Source: Siphonodentalium dalli (Eukaryota; Mollusca; Scaphopoda; Gadilida; Siphonodentaliidae). From it: 64,000 nt of DNA. Made by a program: the position numbers and the translations under genes. Below, in pieces: positions 22,909 through 34,330 of the stretch (position 1 is the stretch's first letter; each line of letters starts with the position of its first letter). The notes below the pieces were generated by a model. That model was given only the letters and a program-made list of their open reading frames with translations. It was not told where the DNA came from and did no database searches. The DNA lies in assembly GCA_032622095.1 (NCBI GenBank), contig CP136066.1, forward strand, positions 189,770,816 through 189,834,815, written 5' to 3'.

Positions 22909-23604
22909 GTGTATAGCGTATCAGACCATCATATGAGCCACACAGCGATGGCGAAGCTGGTTCCATACCCGATAAGTACGGATTTGTGATCCACGCAACG
23001 AGGGTGTGATTCGTGTATCTGGGCAAGTTTGCCAGTTGCTAACAATGGGTAGGTGATTTCTGCGTGCAATGGAGCAATTGCCAAGTTATAGTTACCCCAC
23101 CCCCTGTAGACACAATACAGCACGCGTGCATAATGTAAATAACGTTATATTGTTATACAGTAGGTCTGTAGCTTGTTAGATGCGACTTCTTGTGTTTCAT
23201 GGTAGCGGCCGTTGGTTAGCGCGTTATGTCACACCTTGTGATTCCATCGCCTCTGACGTCACGGGGACACCCATTACAGCACACACATAATTATGTAAAT
23301 CACGTTATTGTTTCTATAATGGAGCTGCAGCTTCCTTATTGGGGTTTATTATGTTTATTGAGAGCATTTACTCGGTTGGAAAGGTGCATAGCTCATTATG
23401 CCACACTTTGGCCTGACGTCATTATTTCCGTCGGCACTGTGTTTAGTTTAAACAGTATTTATTTTCCCTCTATCGATTCAAATATATAATTACAATAGGT
23501 ACAAATTTAGAAGAAAATGAGGCAACAAGCCATTGGCTTATATGAAGCCATCTCCTTTTATTGCGTTTATTGTGCATGAGGAATAGCTCAGAGCTCATGC
23601 AGCA

Positions 23605-24082
23605 TTTAAAGGCCCACTTAATTTTCGAGTCGCCGATAACTTTTTTATAGTAACTTGATATACGGTTTTAATAACAATATATGCCATAAAATATGATAAG
23701 AATACTATAATTCATCACTATTTGAAACATCTGTGTCTCAGAAGATGCCCAAAGAGAAATAGAAAACGGCTGAAATCATAGAATGAGTTTCTCCCTCTTG
23801 ATCCCAGAATGTGACAGAATTCAAACTTTTTCAATGGAAGCGGAAGAACTATATCTTTAATATATAGAGTTATTCCCCATGCATTGAAAATAATACTGCT
23901 TTTTACTGCAATCTGGATGATAAAATGCGTTGGCAACTCAACAAAAACATGTCCACAGTTTATTACACCGGATAAGTTGATAATACAATGTTGTGGAGCT
24001 TCCTCTTTCAAATGGTATATTAATATGGAATATATTTTATATAATGTAATCTGGGGATTCGAAAATTAAGTGGACATTTAAA
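23605..24082. mobile_element. MITE family A, copy 2
   Basis: The best preserved copy. TTTAAAGGCCCACTTAATTT at the left and TCGAAAATTAAGTGGACATT plus TAAA at the right. The interior includes GGTTTTAATAACAATATATG, TTATTCCCCATGCATTG and TGTCCACAGTTTATTACACC. Confidence 0.88.
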
Positions 24083-24169
24083 GGTACACAGCGCACTGCT
24101 GCGTGCTGACATTATACCACCGGCGCCACCAGAACACTATATACAGCATGAATTATGTAAATAACGTTT

Positions 24170-24350
24170 ATTATTTCTATATATTGTGTATGCAGGTACC
24201 TTGTGTGGCTTCTAAGGACGAAACTAGTTTCACACCCGATAATCACGGAGGTGTGACACATGTACATGAATAATAACACGATTCGTATATTTATCTCGAC
24301 ATGTTCATCAGTTGCTTACCGCGGGTTGGTGATTTGTACGTTTAGTGTCC
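24170..24350 (+). repeat. SINE-like repeat, copy 2
   Basis: It shares ACTAGTTTCACACCCGATAA, ACACGATTCGTAT and ATCAGTTGCTTACCG with the copies at 22140-23095 and 25405-25575. The left, A-box-bearing part is unclear here. Confidence 0.4.
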
Positions 24351-24366
24351 GGTCTTTCGTCCACCA

Positions 24367-24827
24367 TTAAAGACCCATTTAATTTTCGAGTCACCGATTA
24401 TTTTTTATAATGCCTTGATATACGGTTTTAATAACAATATATGACATAAATATGATTAAAATACTATACTACATCACCATTTGGAACGTCTGTGTTTCAG
24501 AAGGTGCCCATAGAGTAATAGAAAATCGCTGAAATCATAGAAACTTTTTCCTCGTTTAGCTCCCAGAATGCAACATAATTCAAACTAAGATAATTATAGA
24601 CTTATTCCTCTTCGATTGGAAATAATAGACTTTGCAGTACAGACCATATGAAACTTAAGCACAGAAAACACATCGGTACATCATCAAAAACAACATGTTC
24701 ACAGTTTATTACAATGGATAAGTTGATAATACAATGTTTTGGAGCTTCCTTTTTCAAATGATATATCATATGGCATATATTTTATATAATGTGATCTAGG
24801 GATTCGAAAATTAAGTGGGCCTTTAAA
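24367..24827. mobile_element. MITE family A, copy 3
   Basis: It runs from TTAAAGACCCATTTAATTTT to AAAATTAAGTGGGCCTTTAA. It has the same interior as copy 2, from which it is separated by only about 285 bp in the same orientation. Confidence 0.88.
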
Positions 24828-25404
24828 AGCCACAAGGACCACGACGTGATATGATCCATCATCAATAAACCACAACAAACCATATTCTTATGTACATTGT
24901 CATCACGAGGATGCATCCACCACTCAAATGACAAATGCCATTTCAATGAATTTCGTAATCGGAAGACATTATATTCTTAACCAGTAAACAATCGGAACAG
25001 CACCGACCATACCCACATCATTAGTGACAGACTTATAATGATCCCATGAAAACAACCAATACATATGGATCAACACATATTAGTACATCCCTTGGTTTTG
25101 GACACCTTATTTGTCTATTATGAACTACATTCCATCCTTTCCATTATCATTTCACTTCATTAGTTGCCTCTTCATGTTTGTATACGTAGGGGCGACAGGA
25201 AGACGACCCATCTGGACCATGCCGCTCCTGTATACTATAATTTTTGTTTGTTTATTATCACCATTGTCGCTTGTAAATATTATCCAAATAAACAATCAAT
25301 ACAAAAAAAAACAATACAAAAATTCGTTTCCGACTCTATAACTATATCGTCATACTATTTACAATTACTTACATAGCCCGTGAAGTCTACACTAAATCAC
25401 GGAT

Positions 25405-25575
25405 CCGGTGGATCAGTCGGCACGGTACATAGCGTATTATCTCACCATAAGCCGCCACCGATCGAGAAGTTAGTTTGATCCCAGATAAGCGCGGATTTCT
25501 GATTCACATAACGAGTAACCGATTCGTGTATCTGGGCTAGTTTGTCAGTTGCTAACCGGGGGTCGGTGGTTTGTT
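25405..25575 (+). repeat. SINE-like repeat, copy 3
   Basis: TGGATCAGTCGGCACGGT resembles a tRNA A box and AGTTTGATCCCAG, about 50 nt on, a B box. GCGCGGATTTCTGATTCACA, GATTCGTGTATCTGGGC and TCAGTTGCTAACCGG follow, as in copy 1. Confidence 0.45.
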
Positions 25576-26997
25576 TGCCAGTGGAAATAACAATTTGACC
25601 ATATGCGATATTTCCTCAACTAATAAAACTGACAACCATATGAGATATGCATATTGCAATCGGTTCGAACATTTAGGTTCGGTATCGCCTGAGAGTGTGC
25701 TATGCACTTTACCGACTAATCCACAGGCGGCCTCCATCCAATACTTTTGCCAGCAGACATGATTGATTAACTGACCAGTTAGGTCAGTTATATTTTAGCA
25801 TGAGAACCTGGGTCTGTATAATATATACACAACTGGCGCCGATATAACTACCAACAAAGCTGTGGATCGCGCCATGTAAAGCCCAGGACTTTACATCACT
25901 CCTTTGCGTCACGGGAGTGACACGTCTGATCCCAGTTACGCGGGTTAGGATTATGCATATGAAGTCTAACTAAGTTAGCCAGCCAAGATTCCCAAGAGAG
26001 AAATGCTGGGGGGTTACGTATACTGTGTAGGAGGGGTCGCCTAGAATCTAGGTTTACAAATAATCTATATAGCAGATTCATCCGCTGTTTTGTCATTGTA
26101 AAAGATGGTCTATCTCTTTGTAAACATGTACAATATAGTTACCGGGATATACAATAATAGATAACAATCGAAGACACCTGTTCGCAAATGCTTTTATCGA
26201 TTAATATTAATTAAATTTTGAATATTTTCTGGTCTAAAAACGTGTTGTTTAGCTAGAAGACAATGGTGGTTACACTTGACAGAGACCAGAAATGTTATTG
26301 TGTAATTTTGTCACAAATAAACGTTAATTAGACTCACTATCGCTCATAACTATGGAATAAAACAATGCAAACAACCAATCTGGGATATTTGACGTTCGGA
26401 ACATACATATGAGAACAGCGTAATGATCTCTATCGCTACATGATATCGGCTGAATGGCTTGTTCTAAAAATAGAACAATAAAGTGTCCCATTTAATTATC
26501 TCATTTCCTAATAAAATAGTCGATTTAAAATCAATATTAATTGATAGAAATGTTTCCGGACAGGGATCTTAAAGTCATATTTATTATTTTATACCAGCGC
26601 AACTATTTCAAATTTGTTATTTAATGAGATAATCAATCTTTAACACGTGCATTCAGCGGAATCATGACCATTGCATACATATTTGTGGAACTACTTCGTG
26701 ATGAGTTTGTCACCAAGAACGATGACGTACATTACGTCAACGATCCGCTTCCGAATGCGGCATCAAAATTTGTCGGCTTTTCATCTGACATAGGATTAAT
26801 CTGGTCGTGATTTTTGTTTTTGTTATCGATCGCCGCTAATCCACTGAGCACGGTGCCGAAAATTATTTTTGGGATAGGCCACCGTAACTGAATTATAACA
26901 GTTATAGTAACAATTGAGCCTGTATGTCAGAGGCAAGGTTAAAACTTACCAGATGCAACGATGTTAATCATACATGTACTTGCATCATCATCTCAAA
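25576..26997. other. Region without recognisable gene
   Basis: No coding motif or strong repeat seen. A weak B-box-like TCTGATCCCAGTTACGCGGG at 25926 may be a fourth SINE-like remnant. Confidence 0.4.
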
Positions 26998-27105
26998 TCT
27001 TTTATCGAATTCGCTGCTGGCGGGGGAGTTATATTTAACTCGAGCTTCGCGCTCGTGATATATTCCTGCGCCGTCCGCAATTCATGCTATAAAAGATTCT
27101 CGATG
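26998..27105. repeat. Imperfect hairpin repeat
   Basis: AAATCTTTTATCGAATTCGC pairs with the reverse of GCAATTCATGCTATAAAAGA. The centre (CGAGCTTCGCGCTCG) is itself palindromic. It is a MITE-like palindrome without coding potential. Confidence 0.65.
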
Positions 27106-27285
27106 CAGATGCGTGTTGTGTTGTCTATATATATGTTTCTTGAATGCTAATTATATTTCAACGAAATTAATGTATCTTCTAGAAACGAACCATTTTATTT
27201 TGTGTCATGTGCACAAGCGGCTTGTACTATTTATTATAGGTAATAATTATAAACAACTTAAAACATTTGCCGTTGTTCGTTCCAC

Positions 27286-27933
27286 TTAAAGGTACTCAAT
27301 CCGATCAAAAGCCCCCCCCCCCCCCCCCATGTCATCAAGTTACAAGAACAGCAACATTTCTTCAAAATACGCTTTAGTTATCAGAATCGTTTAATTACAA
27401 CAAAATAATCATAACCACTGTCAACTATGATATAAAACTTCATAAAACGTGTTATTTATCAACATGTTGTTCAACATGGCCGTATTATTACTTGAGAATC
27501 ACGAAATGTGGCCGTATTACCACTTGATTTTAGAGTTATCTGTCTTCACCGCAATTTTGTCCGAGACCGTCGGCTTGACGACTTTTTGCAGGCCACAAAT
27601 AAGTGCACATCTCGAGAAATGGTACATTTCAAAAATCGATATCTGATCACTCTGAGCTTTGATGGGTGGGATCCTCGACTCGAATGAAATATTTTACCCC
27701 CCCCCCCGAAGCCAAATAAATAGTAATTTGGGAGCGTTAACATAACCCTTTCAGTGCCAAGTCCGATTTTTGTATCAACCCATATTTCCTTGATCATTTT
27801 TCAAATTTAATGATTATAATAATGTGATACATTGATGGAAAGAGCTCTTAAAGGAAATATGGGTTGATACAAAAATCGGACTTGGCACTGAAATGGTTAT
27901 TAATTAAAATTAATTCGGATTATGCATCTTTAA
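27286..27933. mobile_element. MITE family B, copy 2, carrying a nested insertion
   Basis: TTAAAGGTACTCAATCCGAT at the left and TTCGGATTATGCATCTTTAA at the right are the inverted ends. The interior matches 3955-4394. The element is interrupted at 27743-27899 by a second, smaller inverted-repeat element. C runs of about 18 and 10 bases occur inside. Confidence 0.85.
27743..27899. mobile_element. 157-bp mariner-like MITE nested in family B
   Basis: The inverted ends of about 49 bp start ACCCTTTCAGTGCCAAGTCC, nearly identical on both sides. TA lies at both borders, fitting a TA duplication as used by Tc1/mariner elements. Confidence 0.75.
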
Positions 27934-28439
27934 CCTTTGGCTCTCGAATATACAGAATCATATTCGAAACATTTTGCCTGAAGGCAGGAATTATGATGAT
28001 CCTAATACGTCGACGTAAATGACAGCAACATATATTATTAGTATAATACATGAATGGCCTGACCAAAATCTCAACACAACAGCCACTCGCTATATGTCAA
28101 GTACGAATCGTTTACGTCATACGAATATGATCTAGAGTGGTTGATCCCATTTGTCAAATTGTATATTGTATATATGAGGTTTATCTACAAGACTGCTCAT
28201 CCCTACAAGGGTCCGATGACGTAGAGATACGGATGGCCTTAGCGGTGGGTATTGATGTTAAGTCAGAAATAGTCACATCTGTTAAAACCGCCATAAATAG
28301 AAAGAATGTTAAAATGTAGACATATTTTGTTCTTATACCGATCATAAATATTTGCGTAAATAGTATGTTATTGTCAAGTAGGTCATACGCTGTGTTAGTA
28401 AACAAAGGCCATGTTATGTTTCAGTATAGTAAGTAAATA
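27934..28439. other. Unassigned spacer
   Basis: No gene recognised. A block near 28221 (AGAGATACGGATGGCCTTAG) resembles the start of repeat F at 15268. Confidence 0.35.
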
Positions 28440-28800
28440 GTAGGCGATAAGCAACGCACTCAACAAAGGGGAGACCCCACTAAAGGAACTTAGGTTAGAA
28501 ATGCCACCAAGTTGTTTACAACATACCGTTATAGCACACGCTAATCTTCGCCTCTCAAGATTTCGGTGTTGAATAGTTCACCGCGAATCGCTATCCTGAA
28601 AAATCGCCACGGTGTTGAGTGTTTTGCCTAGCGCTCACTATTTACGTGCTGTATATAAACAAACGCTGGGCTCACACAATGTGTGTTATGTGGATAATAC
28701 CGCATTCATACTATCATTATACTATACTATTATTATATTCTTGGGGACATTTTCATAATTTTGTAACTGTTATTTCTAAATGATAACCTATAACGAAGTC
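28440..28800 (-). repeat. Interspersed repeat F, copy 2
   Basis: The reverse complement matches 15290-15625, with visible blocks CCGAAATCTTGAGAGGCGA, GGGGTCTCCCC and TTTAGAAATAACAGTTAC. Confidence 0.6.
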
Positions 28801-28813
28801 CATCCGCGTGCCT

Positions 28814-29202
28814 TTAACCCTTTACCCAACAAACAGGCCAAAAACGCCCAAATAAAGCTTCAACAGCCTAAAGTATCTTCGGTCTGTCTCAATAGAACCA
28901 TACAAATATGGATATCATTGGAACCGGCTCATTGACCACATTGTGGTGGTTACAGTTATACCCTGTGCCAATGCATTCTCTTATATATGCGAGTCGACCA
29001 TAGGTCGCCTCGCATATATAAGAGAATGCATTGGCCTAAAAAAAAATCTTTTTACCATTTTTTCTTACATTCTTTAACAATTTTATAATTTGTAATGTGT
29101 TAAGCCAATGCATTCTCTTATATATGCGAGGCGACCTATGGTCGACTCGCATATATAAGAGAATGCATTGGCACAGGGCCGTTCTGTTGGGTAAAGGGTT
29201 AA
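28814..29202 (+). mobile_element. piggyBac-type MITE, copy 1
   Basis: The inverted ends CCCTTTACCCAACA / TGTTGGGTAAAGGG are flanked by TTAA at 28814-28817 and 29199-29202. TTAA duplication and CCC-starting ends are the hallmark of piggyBac transposons. Inside are two copies of a roughly 70-bp palindrome (CCAATGCATTCTCTTATATA ... to its complement) separated by an AT-rich spacer. No ORF. Confidence 0.9.
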
Positions 29203-30141
29203 AGACTACTGCAATTTCACGTTTACGTCCAATACTGATGTTTGGGATATTATGGGTCATTGTTCCTGTTGTGGAAAAAAGGTCTTTCGAGAATGGAAGA
29301 CCGTGGCTGAAATAGAGCTATATATCAGCGCCATGGAACGTATAGGTAGCAATACACGATTTCCAGCAATTATGGCCAACATGGAGGAGGTACTGTACTT
29401 CAAATCTATGCTGATCCATTATCTTTGGCATGGGTCCCATCAATGATGTTTTAGTTTCGACAGACATTATAGATGAAATCAAATGTCTGTATTTTAGCTT
29501 CAACTTGTCATTGAGTAATTGCCCCTTGGTTTGCAGAAACAATTTTTTTTACTCAAATTGACCACTTTCAACTTAAAAAACAGACCATGACAGAGCGAAT
29601 GTCAGTAAATAAGCTGGTTTCACCTGATAGAGCTATGTTAGAGTTGATTAATATTTTAAATGAAAAAACAGTTATGGTATCAATTTGAAAAAAAATGTCT
29701 TGCAAGCGCAGATGACAGAATTCAGGGGAGAGAAATCAGGCTATTTTCCTGTAACCAATAACACAGAATTGGCCTTCACTGAATACGAAAATCCTGTTGC
29801 GTATCCAAATTTTTCACATTTTTGTGAACTTTCCCAGTTTTTTAAAATAATTAAAACGTCAAACCAGTAATGACACATTGAACAGAGGCTACACTGGCTG
29901 TTATGCCCACCCACCCCCCAGATACTAATTTTTTCTATTTTTCAGACCCCCTACAACTGCTACCATAGTGACATGGTCTGCGGACTCTGTCGGGTTTCTG
30001 CTACCCCAATAGCTGTACACATGTCCGAAATTTATAAATTCAAAGGTCTTTCTCATATCCGTTAGAAATTTCAAACTTGTGAGTTGAAATACCAGATATA
30101 TAACCACACGGCATAATCATGTTCATCATTTTCTTTTTCAG
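29203..30141. other. Spacer upstream of the coding exon; probable 5' intron
   Basis: No conserved coding is seen. The last bases, TTTCTTTTTCAG (30130-30141), form a good 3' splice site 14 nt before the start codon, so this DNA is probably intron between an unseen 5'UTR exon and coding exon 1. No promoter could be assigned. Confidence 0.5.
30130..30141 (+). promoter_or_regulatory. 3' splice site before coding exon 1
   Basis: A pyrimidine tract ends in CAG directly before ATCACAGCATAGAA and the start codon. It predicts a non-coding first exon further upstream. Confidence 0.6.
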
Positions 30142-30155
30142 ATCACAGCATAGAA

Positions 30156-30296
30156 ATGGCCCAAGCAGCAGTTTTTATCCTATCAGCCCTCCTTATTGGT
30201 TCAGCGCTGTCTATCCCCATATACCAAGATGTTCGAGGCTCTAACATGCCCACCCACGCATGTGTGTTCGCCTGCAACATATGTTACTATGGATAC
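30156..30296 (+). CDS. Eclosion hormone-like secreted peptide, coding exon 1
   Basis: Forty-seven codons. Residues 1-19 form a classic signal peptide (hydrophobic VFILSALLIG core, cleavage likely after ALS). A short linker follows, then Cys36, Cys40 and Cys43 in a C-x3-C-x2-C pattern (HACVFACNICYYGY). The start was chosen because it opens the signal peptide and has G at -3 and +4. The exon ends on a complete codon followed by a strong donor, GTAAGT (30297). Joined in phase 0 to 61319-61441 it gives 87 residues with six cysteines. No dibasic cleavage sites are seen, so the mature peptide would be about 66-68 residues, close to insect eclosion hormone. Exon structure is inferred from sequence; no transcript evidence is available. 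Another secreted six-Cys peptide family is the main alternative. Confidence 0.8.
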
Positions 30297-30511
30297 GTAA
30301 GTCGTAGCTGAATTTCCTTGTGGTACCCAATGAACATTTCAGTGTAGTGCAGGGTGTCTAGCTTACGTACAGATGTGTCATATGTGGAGTACATGCAGGA
30401 GACTAATACCATCTAGTTATTATTTGCAGTCAATGGGGTGAAATCCGAAAACAATGAATCCCCGAATACTTTTTGGAAGAATCATGCGAGAGAGATTTCA
30501 TGGTCTCCTAT

Positions 30512-33500
30512 TAGTCCGGGAGCTAATAGGGATACCCTTGCACCCCCCTGGGACTTAACTTCACCCCACTCATTTTGTTCCTTATTATGTTCTTCAACTT
30601 TTAAGCAATGTTAACAAGAAAAAAAAGTGGCCGTGTAGACTCCAGACAAGATGGCGTCCATCATGGCCGCCGTTTTTCAGACCAGACCTTAGGTCAGTTT
30701 TATTCAAATTATAGCGGGAAAATCTTGTAAAATGTATACAAATGTATATATTTTCGTGAAGCTGAGACATAATGACACATTTTTGAGCCAAAATTAAAAC
30801 TCACCATCCAAGATGGCCGCCAAAATGGCCACCGGAAGTTGAAAATATAACATTTTTTCACAAATATCTTCTAGATCAATTAATGCTGTTTGGAACTGGT
30901 TTAGTAATGCAACTTTATTTAGTATTTTATATATTAACTGATCATTGGAGCAACGAAATATGCAATTATTGGGGTCCTAACCCCTTCCGATCCCTCAAAA
31001 ATTCGATTTTACAGAATGCGGTATAAAATTTCACAAAAAATCACAATTTGGATTCTAGTCATATTTCAACAAGAAATGAACAGAACTTTGTAATGTAAGT
31101 GAGGCATATCATTAACTATTAATATTCCAAATCACTGGAACCAAAATTCTTACTTTGGCTCAAAATGGCTGCCAATATGGCCGCCAACATATGGAAAATG
31201 GTAAATATTACACCAGCGTGTCCTGCAATCGCTTACAAGTTGTGGTTGGTGTATAAAATTAGCTATTCTGCATTCTATACATTGAATACTAACATGTCTG
31301 ATGCACCATGGTTAATTCTTACTATTGTCACCCCTGACATCGTCAAAAATATTGGACTTTTCTCTCAAAAACTTGACATAAATATTGGCAAAAATTAACT
31401 TTTCAGGTTTGTACCATTTTTTCAGGTAAAATATAACTATCTTTGGATTGAAAGGTGTTTATCGTTTTGGTCTATTTTAAATGTGTCATACTACAGTGTT
31501 TATAGACTGAATTGCTCAAGATGGCTTCCAAAATGGCAACCAAATTTGTAGAATGTTAATTTTTTACATATATCCCGAACATTCTCTGCATTATCCGAAA
31601 AGGTAGCATATTGTGACTCACTTGGTTATTATACATGTTAGTTAATTAACTGACAACTACATGTTCTATTCTGGTTGTCTCAGTTCCGTGTGGAGCATGA
31701 CAAATTCATTTTAAAGTAAATGGGCAGAACTTTGATACAGACCTGAGATGAGTCATAATCTTTGGCTATTCTGGTCAATTATGATAAAAAAAAATGTCAA
31801 CATGATACAGTGTGGATGCCAAGATCATAGCCAGGGAGTTACTCTATGATCATATGTGAGATGAATAGGTCTACAGTGAGTTATTGTATGTCATGACTGA
31901 TGTGAGTAGGTATACAATGAGTGACTATATGGTTATTAGTGGGTTGTCCATGGTAAGATGCATATAGGTATACAGGGAGAGGCCATGGTCAGGTGTGAGG
32001 TCAATCGATATGCATGGAGTGACTCTATGGTGTATGATTGTGTATATTCAGTACGGGTGCAACCGGTGTACATGTATGGTCATTAGTGTGGTTTATGGAT
32101 ATAGCTACATGGTCATCTATGTGTTGATTATGTATATATGGAGTGACTGTAATGTCATGGGTGGTATGTGCATGTGTTGTCTGTATGATCATGGATGGGG
32201 TGTGTGGATAAATAGGGAGTGATTTTATGGTTACGGGTAATGTGTACAGGTATACATGGAATGACTGTATGGTCATGATTGAATATCAATACCTGGAGTA
32301 AGCTGGGTGGACATTATTATCGAGGGTGTGGGTATATAGTGAGTGTCCGTGTGGTAATGGTGTGATGTATATTTATATATCTCGTGGATGTATTATCATT
32401 TGTGGGTGTATAAGGCTTAGCTGTATTATCATGGATGGCGTGTATGATTATGCAGTGAATTGCTGAATTGTCATGTGTGAGGTGTATATGCAAGTATGGA
32501 GTGTTGAGTGGTCGTGTGTGCGGGTTTTTTTTGTATATCTGGAAGGGCTGAATGGCCATTAGTGAGGTTTACATGTATACCTGTAGTGAATCTATAGTCT
32601 AGGGTGAGCTGCATATGTATATTGAGTGGTTATAAGACTATGTGTGTCAAATATGTCTACAAGTAGTGACTGTATGGTTAATAGTGAGTTGAGAACATGT
32701 AGGTATACAAGTAGTGACTGTATGGTCACAAATGTAATGAACATCTATACAGGGGGTGACTAAATGGTCATGTGTCAGGCGTATGAGAATACCTGGTGCT
32801 CCTGTTTGGTGGCGGTATGGTCATGTGTAGGTTATACCAGTATACACACGTGTTGCTTTATTGTCATGGGCGAGGGATATGCGTGTATAGCGAGTAGCTA
32901 TATGGCCATGGATGAGGTGCACATGCATACATGGAGTGACTATAGTGACATGGATGGGGTGTATACGTATATCTTGAGTGGCTATTCGGCTATGGTGTGA
33001 CAAATAGGGACGCAGGGAGTGACATGGCCAATGTTGAGGCGAATATGTATACAGGGATTGACCATGATCATGTATGAATGTTTTGAATAGGTACACACGG
33101 GGTTACTATATGGCCATAGGTCAGACGAAGGAGTATACCAGGTGACATGGGTGAGGGTATGAGTATGAAGCGAGTGGCTATATGGCCATTGGTGAGGTGC
33201 ATATGTATACCGGAATGACTTTATGGTCATTGTTGTGGTGTTGATGTAGATATTGATTGTCTATTTGACCATGCGTTTGGAGAATAGGTATACAGGTTAG
33301 TATACAATGTATAGAATACAGATTAGCCAATTGTATACACCAACCACAACTTCTAAGCGATTGCAGGACACCCTGGGGCAATATTTACCATTTTCCATAT
33401 TTTGGCGGCCATTTTCGCAGCCATTTTGAGCCAAGGTAAGATTTTTGGTTCCAGAGAGTTGGAATATTCATTGGTAATGATATGCCTCACTTACATTACA

Positions 33501-34076
33501 ATGTTCTTTTCATTTCTTGTTGAAATATGACTAGAATCCCAATTGTGATTTTTTGTAAAATTTTGTACCGCGTTCTGTAAAATCGAATTTTTGAGGGATC
33601 AGAAGGGGTTAGGACCCCATTAGTTGCACATTTAATTGCTCCAATGGTCAGTTAATATACAAAATACTAAATAAAGTCATATTACTCAACCAGTTCCAAA
33701 CAGCATGAATTGATCTAGAAGATATTTGTGAAAAAATGTCATATTTTCAACTTCCGGCGGCCATTTTGGCGGCCATCATGGATGGTGAGTTTCAATTTTG
33801 GCCCACAAAAGTGTCATTATGTCTTAGCTTCACGAAAATATATACATTTGTATACATTTTACAAGAATTCCCGCTATAATTTGAATAAAACTGACCTAAG
33901 GTCTGAGCTGAAAAACGGCGGCCATGATGGACGCCATCTTGTCTGGAGTCTACACGGCCACTTTTTTTACTTGTTAACATTGCTTAAAAGTTGAAGGACA
34001 TAATAAGGAACAAAATGAGTTGGGTGAAGTTAAGTCCCAGGGGGGTGCAAGGGTACCCCTATTAGCTCCCGGACTA
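30512..34076. mobile_element. Long-inverted-arm (fold-back) element with internal satellite
   Basis: The arms 30512-31291 and about 33296-34076 are inverted copies, very similar in the outer 300 bp. The tips are TAGTCCGGGAGCTAATAGGG and its complement, with TAT on both flanks. Both arms carry several ATGGCGGCCAT-like motifs. Between them are about 540 bp of unassigned sequence and a 43-bp satellite. No transposase is seen. A diverged arm fragment also lies at 41567-41812. Confidence 0.88.
31830..33285 (+). repeat. Degenerate 43-bp minisatellite
   Basis: Roughly 34 units of about 43 bp follow a loose pattern of GTATACATGGAGTGACTATA then TGGTCATG and GAGGTG. Individual units vary strongly. Open frames on both strands here arise from the repeat. 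Confidence 0.85.
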
Positions 34077-34253
34077 TATCCCTTGAAGATACAAGTATGA
34101 GCCTCCTGAATAGTGTGTATTCCTACGGTGTGGCGGTAAAATGTTTCATATTCTATACGAGCGGAATCACTAATGTATGTTTTTGTGTTATGTGTGAACA
34201 CATGTAAGTATCCTAATAGTTGGTTTATCGCCTATCGCCTAATTTAATTACGT

Positions 34254-34330
34254 ATAGGATATTCCCCTGGCTGAGGCGCGGCCGAAGTATTTATTTGGCC
34301 GAATACCAGGCAGCGAGGGGAATATCTATT
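34254..34330. repeat. GC-rich hairpin
   Basis: GATATTCCCCTGGCTGAGG and its partner GCAGCGAGGGGAATATC form imperfect arms around GGCCGAAGTATTTATTTGGCC. Confidence 0.7.

Larger units (their letters stand above)
22140..23095 (+). repeat. tRNA-derived SINE-like repeat, copy 1, split by a hAT element
   Basis: Ignoring the hAT insertion (22179-22916, including one duplication copy), the flanks join into TAGCCTGGTTAAGTTGG (A-box-like) followed about 75 nt later by GGTTCCATACCC (B-box-like). A body with CGGATTTGTGATCCACGCAA and CAGTTGCTAAC follows. The body recurs at 24170-24350 and 25405-25575. The tRNA origin is inferred from box-like motifs only. Confidence 0.45.

Noticed and set aside
25405-25500. 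Possible functional tRNA gene
   Set aside because: A- and B-box-like motifs are present, but no cloverleaf with paired acceptor ends could be drawn; treated as SINE-like.
31995-33230. Frames on both strands in the 43-bp satellite
   Set aside because: Products of the tandem repeat; unit-to-unit indels break any consistent frame.
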